Positions 1-7,802 of a stretch of 8,369 nucleotides of DNA are shown here, one piece after another. The position numbers and the translations under genes are program-made. The DNA is from DASWUD01 sp036401755 (GTDB taxonomy: Bacteria; Pseudomonadota; Gammaproteobacteria; Thiohalomonadales; Thiohalomonadaceae): contig DASWUD010000030.1 of NCBI GenBank assembly GCA_036401755.1, positions 1 through 8,369 on the forward strand, written 5' to 3'. Position 1 is the stretch's first letter. Each line of letters opens with the position of its first letter. The notes beneath the pieces were generated by a model. It did no database searches, was not told the origin of the DNA, and worked only from the letters and a program-made list of their open reading frames with translations.

Positions 1-21
1 TCTTCATGCTATGTGAATTCA

Positions 22-54
22 ACCTGTGGGAGTGGCCCCTGGCCGCGAACAGGT
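22..54. other. Imperfect hairpin downstream of the double-globin gene
   Basis: ACCTGT (22-27) pairs with ACAGGT (49-54) around an inner GGCC-CCT-GGCC stem-loop (34-44). It lies 18-50 bases past the stop codon of the globin gene and might end or protect its transcript, but it has no T-tract on the minus strand and the stem is interrupted. Confidence 0.25.
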
Positions 55-71
55 GTGCCGCCTATCTTGGG

Positions 72-980
72 TTAAACCACCTCTTCTTCTACAGGCGGCC
101 AGGGGAAACCCTCCGGCTTGGGTGCCTTGACTGGCCGTTGACCGACACAGCGCACCACACACTCGCTGATATCCTTCTTGATAACCGCCTTGCGGAAGGC
201 ACTCTCCACCGCCATCCAGCGATCGGCGATTGCTTCGCTGATCCCCTCGGCGATGATCGCCTGGCGCAGCAAGTGCTCGCGGTAGTCGGCCGCCTCGTCG
301 GTAATGAACATATGCATGTGGGCGATGGCCGGGGTCTCCCCCTCATAATGGTTCTCGCCGCCGAAGCAGGCGGTCATGAAGTCGGTCTGCTTCTTCACCA
401 GGGACTCGCGGCTCTTGCCCCAGAAGAAGCGCCCCAGCCACTCGTCCTCGAAGATGGTGGTGTAGAAACGGCGATGGACCCGCTCGATCACCTCGCGCCC
501 GCCGATAGCCTGCAACAACCCGGCATCGATCAGTACCGGTCCGCCACTGGCATCAACTGCAACCGGCGCGCTGCTTTGGCTCTCGGCCGCCTCCTCCATG
601 ACGTCGATCATGGCGTCGAGCACCTTCTCCCATGCGCTCCGCAGCTCGCTGGTGAACTCTGCCCCCAGCCCCGCGGCCAGGGCATCGAGCATCGCCTCGC
701 GGCTGTGCTGGTAGTGCTCGCGGCGCACCCCGTAACCGGTGTGGCGCTTGGCCAGCCCGCGGATCGCCGGGATCAGCTTGTCGAAGTTCTTGGCATTGGC
801 GAAGGTGGAGAGCATAGAGGTGAACTTGGCGAGGCGCACCGCGGGGTCGTCGCGAAACAGTGCCTCCAGTTGCGGCATGCGCCGGAACAGACTCTGGTAA
901 AAAAGGGTGCTGAACTGCTGGCTCTGCGGCCGCAGTCGGTCGACCGACTCCTTGATGAGGAGAAGCTCTTGGCTATTCAT
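72..980 (-). CDS. Two-domain globin: Vitreoscilla-type globin fused to a truncated haemoglobin
   Basis: Predicted cytoplasmic haem protein of 302 residues built from two different globins. Residues about 1-132 resemble single-domain or flavohaemoglobin-type globins: a B-helix FY (Tyr28 as likely B10), Phe42 near CD1, and the F-helix run AKRHTGYGV with His80 as likely proximal haem ligand. Residues about 153-270 resemble group 1 truncated globins: IGG at 159-161, Tyr173 in RFYTTIF (likely B10), FF at 185-186, FGG at 206-208, and AHMHMFIT with His221 as likely proximal ligand. A Ser/Ala/Gly linker (about 132-150) joins them, and a Pro/Glu-rich tail (about 281-302) follows. No FAD or NAD(P)H reductase domain is present, so NO dioxygenation would need a separate electron donor. 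ATG at 980 has only a weak purine run (CGGGGG) before it, but the globin fold starts immediately. The gene appears monocistronic, with an NsrR-like box over its promoter. Role in NO/O2 handling is inferred; that both halves are globins is well supported. Confidence 0.9.
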   Translation of the reverse strand: MNSQELLLIKESVDRLRPQSQQFSTLFYQSLFRRMPQLEALFRDDPAVRLAKFTSMLSTFANAKNFDKLIPAIRGLAKRHTGYGVRREHYQHSREAMLDALAAGLGAEFTSELRSAWEKVLDAMIDVMEEAAESQSSAPVAVDASGGPVLIDAGLLQAIGGREVIERVHRRFYTTIFEDEWLGRFFWGKSRESLVKKQTDFMTACFGGENHYEGETPAIAHMHMFITDEAADYREHLLRQAIIAEGISEAIADRWMAVESAFRKAVIKKDISECVVRCVGQRPVKAPKPEGFPWPPVEEEVV

Positions 981-1005
981 GATGCCCCCGGATTGGATTC
1001 AATTT

Positions 1006-1028
1006 AATATGCTTTATGGATGCAACTA
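1006..1028 (-). promoter_or_regulatory. Candidate NsrR (nitric oxide repressor) operator
   Basis: The plus strand reads ATGC, seven bases, ATGC at 1009-1023, flanked by AAT on the left and AACT on the right. The NsrR consensus for gamma- and betaproteobacteria is an 11-1-11 inverted repeat of AAGATGCYTTT, which gives the same ATGC-N7-ATGC spacing; by eye about 15 of the roughly 20 constrained positions agree. It covers the end of the -10 element and the predicted start point of the globin gene, where a repressor would block transcription. NsrR is an iron-sulfur repressor released by NO, and globin genes such as hmp are classical targets. The nsrR gene is not in this window. Confidence 0.55.
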
Positions 1029-1053
1029 TATGGTGGGGCGATTGGCCAGACAA
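1025..1053 (-). promoter_or_regulatory. Sigma70 promoter of the double-globin gene
   Basis: On the minus strand, TTGTCT (1053-1048) and TATAGT (1030-1025) are separated by exactly 17 bases, matching the -35 and -10 consensus at 4 of 6 and 5 of 6 positions. Transcription would start near 1018, leaving a leader of about 38 bases before the ATG at 980. The NsrR-like box overlaps the -10. Confidence 0.6.
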
Positions 1054-1160
1054 GCACGCCGATCACATTAATCGACCACGGCCAACGGATTAAGCCCGGG
1101 AAAATCGTCTCAGGCGTGATCCGGGGCCATGCCCGGTCTAATAGGTGCATCAGCAACGGT

Positions 1161-1184
1161 TTTCAATGCGCACTTTTATTGAAA
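1161..1184. repeat. Short inverted repeat TTTCAAT-N10-ATTGAAA
   Basis: A perfect 7-base inverted repeat (1161-1167 and 1178-1184) lies between the terminator of the 1245-2285 operon and the globin promoter. It could be a protein-binding site or a second weak hairpin after the terminator. The right arm adjoins the A-tract that forms the T-tract of the terminator. No known regulator is recognised. The rest of the 981-1244 gap holds the globin promoter and operator, a small CCGGG/CCCGG hairpin at 1121-1136, and the terminator; I see no gene there. Confidence 0.35.
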
Positions 1185-1227
1185 TAAAAAAGGGGAGCCA
1201 AGCTCTAAAGAGCCAAGCTCCCCTTTA
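1185..1227 (-). terminator. Rho-independent terminator of the 1245-2285 operon
   Basis: Read on the minus strand, a 10-bp stem (AAAGGGGAGC at 1226-1217 paired with GCTCCCCTTT at 1198-1189) encloses a symmetric internal loop and an inner 4-bp stem, and is followed by a T-rich run ending near 1185. It begins about 18 bases after the stop codon of the small membrane protein. The hairpin contains two copies of the palindromic 11-mer GAGCCAAGCTC (1195-1205 and 1210-1220), so it can fold as one long or two short hairpins. Confidence 0.9.
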
Positions 1228-1244
1228 GTTTGTGGGTTATTTCC

Positions 1245-1595
1245 CTACACGTACATGGGCTTACCGTCGTTGAGACGGAGCCATCCTTTGACGATGCGAT
1301 AGATGACCCAGATGCAGTTGGCCACCAACACAAAATAACCTATCAAGATAAGCAGCAAGATCATGCCCACCACAGACCAAAGCAGCCCGAACCAGAAGGT
1401 GCGGATCTGCCAGCGAAAGTGCGACTCGGCCAGGGTGCCCCGCACATCTTCGAGCTTCACGTAGTTGATGACGATCGCCACGATGATGGTGATCAATACC
1501 AGAAACGAGGCCGCCTGCAGGGCATAGACCAGGGTGGCGATGTTTCTGGCCGAACCCTCCTTCTCGGTCATGACCGGCGATGTCGTCTCGTTCAT
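1245..1595 (-). CDS. Small COG3671/DUF4870-like membrane protein
   Basis: Predicted inner-membrane protein of 116 residues, function unknown. A short polar N-terminus (1-18) precedes a hydrophobic segment at about 19-45. A conserved cytoplasmic-looking loop follows, with VRGTLAESHFRWQIRTFWFG at 51-70. A long hydrophobic region (about 68-100) probably forms two more helices, and the tail is IVKGWLRLNDGKPM. The loop and tail are the hallmark of this uncharacterised family (COG3671, related to DUF4870). I chose the ATG at 1595 because AGGAGAG lies at good spacing upstream; an in-frame ATG at 1637 would add 14 residues and overlap the preceding gene by 8 bases. It is the last gene of the minus-strand operon, 34 bases after the DUF465 gene and just before a strong terminator. 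Confidence 0.85.
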   Translation of the reverse strand: MNETTSPVMTEKEGSARNIATLVYALQAASFLVLITIIVAIVINYVKLEDVRGTLAESHFRWQIRTFWFGLLWSVVGMILLLILIGYFVLVANCIWVIYRIVKGWLRLNDGKPMYV

Positions 1596-1629
1596 TCGTT
1601 CTCTCCTGTTTTGTGGGGCCGGGTATTCA

Positions 1630-1836
1630 TCAGGCATTCAGATCGGGGATCAGCTGGCTCTCCACCTTGGCGATCATGTCCTTGAGCAGCAGCTTGCGTT
1701 TTTTCAAACGCCGCACCTGGATCTGATCGGCATAGGGATTCTTCTCCAGCTCGGCGATGGCGATATCGAGGTCGCGATGCTCCATGCGCAGTTCCGCGAG
1801 CTTGAGGCGCAACGGCTCCAGGGAGTTGATGTTCAT
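1630..1836 (-). CDS. DUF465 (YdcH/SlyX-like) short coiled-coil protein
   Basis: A 68-residue protein of the DUF465 family, an abundant proteobacterial family of unknown function predicted to form a short helical hairpin. The family pattern is clear: LRLKLAELRMEHRDLDIAIAEL at about 9-30, then a basic helix with LKKRKLLLKDMI at about 44-55. It is cytoplasmic, without signal or membrane segment, and at the usual family length. I chose the ATG at 1836 because the family begins there; the frame remains open upstream to 1947, but that extension overlaps the neighbouring gene and looks non-coding. No good Shine-Dalgarno sequence precedes 1836, so translation may be weak or coupled. It sits between the unrecognised 121-residue gene (83-base gap) and the COG3671 membrane protein. 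Confidence 0.88.
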   Translation of the reverse strand: MNINSLEPLRLKLAELRMEHRDLDIAIAELEKNPYADQIQVRRLKKRKLLLKDMIAKVESQLIPDLNA

Positions 1837-1919
1837 TGTGATTGACAGAGGGAGGGCAAGGGAAACATGGCCGATGACGTTACCGGATCGGCAGGAGATT
1901 GGCCAGCCGTATTTGCGGC

Positions 1920-2285
1920 TCAAAGATAACCAAACTCCCCCAGCCACTCCCCACGGCGAAAGTCGATGCGCAACCAGTGGGGAACATAGGCCACAGGCTT
2001 GACCAAGGGAAAGTCAGTGAGCGCTACCTTATCATCCGTGATGGCATCGATGCTGCACTGCTCGGTCATCACCGGACGAAAACCGACACAGAGATTATCG
2101 GCTGCTAATACGGTGCGATCATTGCGCACCACCGTATGAAAGCGCACCCGCTTGCGGATCATGCAGCTGAAGTAGAGCTCCATCTCCGCCACCAGTGGTG
2201 TGGTGCGCTGGTGCAGCGCCGTTTCGGCGCTGCGGGTCAGGTGTACCGTGAGTGACTTGCCCTGATATTGAATCTCAACGTTCAT
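1920..2285 (-). CDS. Unrecognised conserved-looking 121-residue protein
   Basis: I do not recognise this protein. It is 121 residues, soluble, without signal peptide or membrane helix. It begins with an alternating beta-like segment (MNVEIQYQGKSLTVHL) and has a dense central block, PLVAEMELYFSCMIRKRVRF at 30-49, that looks constrained. Three cysteines (Cys41, Cys66, Cys77) lie in the middle third, and the end is aromatic-rich (HWLRIDF, GEWLGEFGY). The start at 2285 is supported by a strong purine run (GGGGAGAGGGG) directly upstream. It opens the operon with the DUF465 and COG3671 genes and is divergent from the EamA transporter. A 5-bp hairpin (AGCCG/CGGCT, 1905-1920) follows its stop but lacks a T-tract, so read-through into the next gene is likely. 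Coding status is well supported by start site, composition and operon position; function is unknown. Confidence 0.75.
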   Translation of the reverse strand: MNVEIQYQGKSLTVHLTRSAETALHQRTTPLVAEMELYFSCMIRKRVRFHTVVRNDRTVLAADNLCVGFRPVMTEQCSIDAITDDKVALTDFPLVKPVAYVPHWLRIDFRRGEWLGEFGYL

Positions 2286-2318
2286 ACCCCTCTCCCCTGG
2301 TGCAGAACAGTTATGCTA

Positions 2319-2345
2319 TTTATACCACTGGAAGAGTTTTGTCGC
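2319..2345 (-). promoter_or_regulatory. Possible promoter of the 1245-2285 operon
   Basis: An AT-rich island in an otherwise GC-rich divergent gap contains TATAAA on the minus strand (2324-2319) about 33 bases before the ATG at 2285. GCGACA (2345-2340) is a weak -35 candidate, though the 15-base spacer is short. The same island may serve the EamA gene on the plus strand, but no convincing plus-strand hexamer pair is seen. Confidence 0.28.
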
Positions 2346-2383
2346 CTCCCTACACCCCGCTACCTGCCCCCATCCTCATCACT

Positions 2384-3274
2384 GTGAGTCACGACCAACC
2401 ACGCCGCGCTGCCCTCTTCATCCTCAGCTCCGCACTTCTGTTTGCACTGATGGGGGGATTCATCAAGCACCTCTCGCAACAGCTGCCGGTAGAGATGGTG
2501 GTCTTCTTTCGCAACCTGTTCGGTCTAGTGGTGTTGCTGCCCTGGCTGCTGCAGCGGGGCTTTGGCCAGTTGCGCACCCACCATCTGCGTCTGCACCTGG
2601 CGCGCAGCCTGTTTGGCCTGTCGGCCATGTACTGTTTCTTCTACGCCATCGCCCATCTGCACCTGGCCGAGGCCGTACTGCTCAACTACACCGCCCCGCT
2701 CTATGTGCCGCTGACCGCCTGGTGGTGGCTCAGGGAGCCGACGCCCCACCGGCTCAATGGCGCGTTGCTGCTCGGCTTTTCCGGTATTGCACTGATCCTC
2801 AAACCTGGCGTGGGAATCTTCAAGGCAGAGGCGGTAGTGGGTGTGCTGGCCGGTCTTCTTACTGCCGGCGCTTTCGTCTCGCTGCGCCACATGGCCCAGA
2901 GTGAACCACCGCTGCGCACCGTTTTCTACTTTGGCGCCATCGCCACCCTCATCTCTGGCGTGCCCCTGGTGTGGAGCTGGCAGACGCCCCCGGCGCCACT
3001 CTGGCTAACACTGCTGCTGATGGGGGCGGTCGCCAGCGGCGGACAGCTGCTGCTGACCCGTGCCTATAGCCACGCCCCCGCCGCCTGGGTCGGCTCATTT
3101 ACCTATACCATCGTCCCGCTCTCAGCGCTGGTCGGCTGGTGGGGATGGGGTGAACGTCCTGACGCCCTGGCCATGCTCGGCGCCATCCTCGTGGTAGGCG
3201 CGGCACTGATCGTGTTACATCAGGGGCTCAGAAACGCCCCTGGCAGACCGAGCTCCCCCTCTCCTGGCGAATAG
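2384..3274 (+). CDS. EamA-family (DMT superfamily) inner-membrane transporter
   Basis: Predicted ten-helix inner-membrane metabolite exporter or permease with two EamA repeats; the substrate cannot be read from sequence. From the GTG at 2384 it is 296 residues, the usual family size. Repeat 1 starts at about 9 (ALFILSSALLFALMGGFIK), followed by the family-typical FFRNLFGLVVLLP at 41-53 and EAVLLNYTAPLYVPL...LREP at 96-119. Repeat 2 runs from about 150, with QLLLTRAYSHAPAAWVGSFT at 221-240 and PLSALVGWWGWGERP after it. The start is uncertain. GTG 2384 lies just before the conserved domain but has no Shine-Dalgarno. TTG 2339 would add 15 proline-rich residues and is preceded by GGAAGAG. The frame is open to ATG 2252, but that lies inside the divergent gene. 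The last residues (GRPSSPSPGE) are encoded by a GC-rich hairpin repeat that supplies the stop codon. It converges on the flavoprotein gene at 3353. Confidence 0.9.
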   Translation: MSHDQPRRAALFILSSALLFALMGGFIKHLSQQLPVEMVVFFRNLFGLVVLLPWLLQRGFGQLRTHHLRLHLARSLFGLSAMYCFFYAIAHLHLAEAVLLNYTAPLYVPLTAWWWLREPTPHRLNGALLLGFSGIALILKPGVGIFKAEAVVGVLAGLLTAGAFVSLRHMAQSEPPLRTVFYFGAIATLISGVPLVWSWQTPPAPLWLTLLLMGAVASGGQLLLTRAYSHAPAAWVGSFTYTIVPLSALVGWWGWGERPDALAMLGAILVVGAALIVLHQGLRNAPGRPSSPSPGE

Positions 3275-3283
3275 GGAGAGGGG
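3256..3283. repeat. GC-rich hairpin (dispersed-repeat type) spanning the EamA stop codon
   Basis: CCCCTCTCC (3256-3264) and GGAGAGGGG (3275-3283) form a perfect 9-bp stem around a 10-base loop that contains the TAG stop of the transporter. CCCTCTCC/GGAGAGGG hairpins of this kind are common between genes in proteobacterial genomes. It lies between two convergent genes and may act as a weak bidirectional terminator or mRNA 3' stabiliser, but neither strand shows a T-tract. Confidence 0.6.
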
Positions 3284-3352
3284 TGGGATGGAGGTAGCGG
3301 GCGGGAAACCGAAGGGGGATTTCGTGCGTGAGAGTTTTCGCCGAAGAACAAC

Positions 3353-4465
3353 TTAACGGTGCAAAAACCAGCGGTCGAGGAGCACTCTGCGGGTAAAGAG
3401 GGCACTCCCCAGCAGCCACTTGGCAATGCCGTGCTTGATGGCGGCGGGAATAAAGCGCACCGCGACAGGATACGCCTTGCGCTTGCCGAAGCGTTGTTCG
3501 AGTCCCTGTTCATAGGCCCGAAGCCTGTCGTGGCTATAGTCACCCTGTGCCTGCACGATGGTGCGGGCGGCCAGCAGCGCCGACTCCACCGCCGGGCGGA
3601 TCCCCTCGCCGCTCTGGGCATAGGCAAGACCTGACGCGTCACCTATGGTCAACACACCATCGGCGAAGATCGGACGCGGTTCCGGCTGTGGATAGAGCAG
3701 ATAGGCGTGGCCCTTGAACTTTTCGGGAGTTGAGGGGGGCAGCTTGCCCGCGCCCGTCAGCATGTCTCGGAAACGCGTCATCTCATGGGCAACGCCCAGC
3801 CCCTGTTCACGCCCCAGTCCGACGTTGAGATAGTCGCCCTTGCGCACCACCCAGCCGTAGCCATCCAGTTCGGTGCAGAAGAAGAGCTCAGGGCGGTCAC
3901 CCACGACTGGACAGCGCGCCGCCTCTTCTTCGCTCATCTTGAACTCGATCTCCATGGCGGCCACCACGCCGGGACCGCTGCCGAGTTCGGCACCCAGCAG
4001 GCGCGCCACCGGACAGGCGTGGCCACCGGCACCGATCAGCAGTGCAGCTTCGATGGCATCGTTGATACGCCAGCGCTTCCCCACCCGCTCGATCTTCTCC
4101 ACCCCTTCGCCAAGGCGCAGCCGCGCACCGCTGCGCTGCAACAGGAAGTGGTCAAACTCGACGCGGCGGATGGCATAGCTCACTACTTCGTCATAGCCGG
4201 TTTCCACATCCTGCCCACCGAGCAGGCTGGTGCGAAAACGGTTGATCGGCTGTAACACATTGCCGGCCGCGGCATAGTCGCGAGGGTTGAGCTCCAGCGC
4301 CTCCCACACCGGCGGGGTCACCCAGCCGGCACACACCTTGTCGCGCGGAAAGGGCTTTTTATCCAGGACCACCACATCGAGACCCGAGGTGACCAGCGCG
4401 CGCGCGGCGGTGGCACCCGCCGGGCCCCCACCCACGATGAGCACATCGCACTGTTCCATGATCAC
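3353..4465 (-). CDS. Geranylgeranyl-reductase-like FAD-dependent oxidoreductase
   Basis: Flavoprotein of 370 residues in the geranylgeranyl reductase / p-hydroxybenzoate hydroxylase superfamily, whose members reduce isolated double bonds of isoprenoid lipids or oxidise/hydroxylate substrates. The Rossmann FAD motif GGGPAGATAA is at 12-21, and PRDKVCAGWVTPPVW at 40-54 matches the R-x-K-x-C-(G/A)-G region of the reductases. YAIRRVEFD is at 97-105 and LIGAGG at 143-148, where GADG is usual. GYGWVVRKGDYLNVGLG at 202-218 and the second FAD motif LTIGDASGLAYAQSGEGI at 272-289 follow. A basic, hydrophobic C-terminus (about 333-370) could touch membrane. GTG 4465 forms a GTGA overlap with the stop of the upstream methyltransferase gene and has GAGGGA upstream; ATG 4459 is the alternative. 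Coupling to a CFA-synthase-like enzyme suggests action on an acyl or other lipid chain. The exact substrate is unknown; isoprenoid reductase and lipid hydroxylase remain possible. Confidence 0.85.
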   Translation of the reverse strand: MIMEQCDVLIVGGGPAGATAARALVTSGLDVVVLDKKPFPRDKVCAGWVTPPVWEALELNPRDYAAAGNVLQPINRFRTSLLGGQDVETGYDEVVSYAIRRVEFDHFLLQRSGARLRLGEGVEKIERVGKRWRINDAIEAALLIGAGGHACPVARLLGAELGSGPGVVAAMEIEFKMSEEEAARCPVVGDRPELFFCTELDGYGWVVRKGDYLNVGLGREQGLGVAHEMTRFRDMLTGAGKLPPSTPEKFKGHAYLLYPQPEPRPIFADGVLTIGDASGLAYAQSGEGIRPAVESALLAARTIVQAQGDYSHDRLRAYEQGLEQRFGKRKAYPVAVRFIPAAIKHGIAKWLLGSALFTRRVLLDRWFLHR

Positions 4466-5745
4466 TGTTCCCTCGGCTGATAGAGATGGGCACGTGTCCA
4501 GGCGACATCATTCTTGCCGGGCATGGCAAACAGCACCTGAAACAGTTGCAGCGTCCCGGCACTGAAATTGGCCTGCGATGCCGCCAGATAGAGCCGCCAG
4601 GCGCGCACGAACGACTCGTCGTACATGGCCGTGATCGGCTCCAGGTGGTGTTCAAAACGCTGCAACCAGTGCTCCAGCGTCTTGGCATAGTGGAGGCGCA
4701 GATTCTCGACGTCGAGCACCGCGAGCCCCTGCGGCTCGAAGATCTCCATCATCTCGCGCAGCGTGGGTGGATAGCCGCCGGGGAAGATGCGCCGCTGCGT
4801 CCACTCGCTCACCGGCTTGGCCTGGTTCTGGCCGATGGAGTGGATGAGGCCGCGCCCATGGGGCGCGAGGCTGCGCGCCACCACTTCGCCGAGGGTGCGA
4901 TAGCGCTCCACCCCCACGTGCTCGAGCATCCCCACGGAAACGAAGGCATCATACTGGCCGCTGATGTTGCGGTAGTCGTCCTCCACATACTCGATGCGAT
5001 CGTCGAGCCCTTCGCGCTTGGCGCGTTCGCGGGCATAGGCGATCTGCTCCTTGGAGATGTTGAAGGCGCGCACCTTCACCCCATAGTGACGTGCCATGTG
5101 ACGCGCCAACCCGCCCCAGCCACAGCCCGCCTCGACCACCGATTCGCCCGGTTTCAGTTGCAGTTTGCGGCAGACGTGATCGAGTTTGGCGGTCTGCGCC
5201 TCCTCCAGCGTCGCCTCCGCATGGGGAAAATACGCACAGGTATAGGCCATCTCCTCGTCGAGCCAGAGACGATAGAAGTCGTTGCCGAGATCGTAGTGGT
5301 GGTGGATGTTGTTGCGGCACGAGGAGAGGGTGCTCGACTGCCAGCGCAGCAGCCTGCTCAGCAGGGTATCGTCCTGCCAGTGCACATCGGGCCCGCTGAG
5401 CTGGGCGCGGTAGAACGCTTCGAGGAAGTTGAACAGCCCCCCTTCCACGTCGATGCGACCGACACTGTAGTCATCACCGAAATTGAGGAAGGGGTTGGTG
5501 AAGAGACGCCACAGGGCGCCGCGATCGTTTAACGTCACCATCACCGGGTGGTAGCGCTCCTCGTGTAGCGAGCCATCCCAGTAACGCACAGCAATGGAGG
5601 GGTTGCCGAGCTTTTGCAGCAGCTTGGCTACCAGCCAGCGCTCAATAGCCCACACCCGTCCACCAGCCCCCTCAGCCTCTTGCCCGAGGAGCGAACCGCG
5701 CTCCGAAAGCGGTATGCCGAGAAAGCCGTTCTTCTCATTCTTCAT
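4462..5745 (-). CDS. Cyclopropane-fatty-acyl-phospholipid synthase-family SAM methyltransferase
   Basis: Enzyme of the CFA synthase/mycolic acid cyclopropane synthase family, which transfers a methylene or methyl group from S-adenosylmethionine to double bonds of phospholipid acyl chains at the inner membrane. From ATG 5745 it is 427 residues. An N-terminal lipid-binding-type region (about 1-135) precedes HHHYDLGNDFYRLWL at 148-162 and the catalytic-cysteine-type motif YTCAYF at 168-173. SAM motif I, EAGCGWGGLARHMA, is at 205-218, followed by MLEHVG at 273-278, IFPGGYPPT at 320-328, HYAKTLEHW at 352-360 and RAWRLYLAASQANF at 381-394. All core family motifs appear intact. The N-terminus is longer than the 382-residue E. 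coli Cfa. ATG 5745 was preferred because AGGGGGT lies seven bases upstream; ATG 5751, two codons earlier, is very close to that site. Its stop overlaps the start of the flavoprotein gene (GTGA). The product could be a cyclopropane or a methyl-branched chain. Confidence 0.92.
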   Translation of the reverse strand: MKNEKNGFLGIPLSERGSLLGQEAEGAGGRVWAIERWLVAKLLQKLGNPSIAVRYWDGSLHEERYHPVMVTLNDRGALWRLFTNPFLNFGDDYSVGRIDVEGGLFNFLEAFYRAQLSGPDVHWQDDTLLSRLLRWQSSTLSSCRNNIHHHYDLGNDFYRLWLDEEMAYTCAYFPHAEATLEEAQTAKLDHVCRKLQLKPGESVVEAGCGWGGLARHMARHYGVKVRAFNISKEQIAYARERAKREGLDDRIEYVEDDYRNISGQYDAFVSVGMLEHVGVERYRTLGEVVARSLAPHGRGLIHSIGQNQAKPVSEWTQRRIFPGGYPPTLREMMEIFEPQGLAVLDVENLRLHYAKTLEHWLQRFEHHLEPITAMYDESFVRAWRLYLAASQANFSAGTLQLFQVLFAMPGKNDVAWTRAHLYQPREQ

Positions 5746-5751
5746 AACCAT

Positions 5752-5885
5752 TACCCCCTGTAAATGGCCATAAATATCAGGCCCAACTGGTCTCCATATT
5801 CACCGGATACGTTAGTTCAGGATGAGGAGCTGCGCCACTTCCCGGTGATGGGCAACATGGTTACACGCTGATAAACTGCACCGCA
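5752..5885. other. Divergent intergenic region between the methyltransferase and yheS
   Basis: This 134-base gap must hold the promoters of both divergent genes. It has one AT-rich patch (5759-5778, with TAAATG and ATAAATAT) that could serve the methyltransferase side. I could not find a convincing -35/-10 pair on either strand, and no terminator, repeat or small gene is evident. Confidence 0.4.

Positions 5886-7795
<1,910 letters not shown>

Positions 7796-7802
<7 letters not shown>

Noticed and set aside
989..1002. FNR-like site (ATTG-N4-CAAT) before the globin start
   Set aside because: It lacks the TTGAT-N4-ATCAA consensus, and its position downstream of the predicted transcription start does not fit FNR activation.
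6..1007. Long plus-strand open frame of 333 codons opposite the globin gene
   Set aside because: Its translation has no recognisable domain and it is fully antisense to a gene with clear globin motifs; long antisense frames are expected in GC-rich DNA.
1596..1637. ATG at 1637 as start of the COG3671-like protein
   Set aside because: ATG 1595 has a much better Shine-Dalgarno sequence (AGGAGAG); the longer form would overlap the DUF465 gene.
1837..1947. Upstream extension of the DUF465 frame to an ATG at 1947
   Set aside because: The extra 37 residues are not part of the family, overlap the neighbouring gene and look like translated spacer.
2252..2383. ATG at 2252 as start of the EamA transporter
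   Set aside because: It would begin inside the divergent 121-residue gene and add a proline-rich stretch unlike EamA N-termini.
4486..5532. Plus-strand open frame of 348 codons opposite the methyltransferase gene
   Set aside because: Its His/Leu/Ala-rich translation mirrors the sense codons and has no domain; the sense strand carries intact CFA-family motifs.
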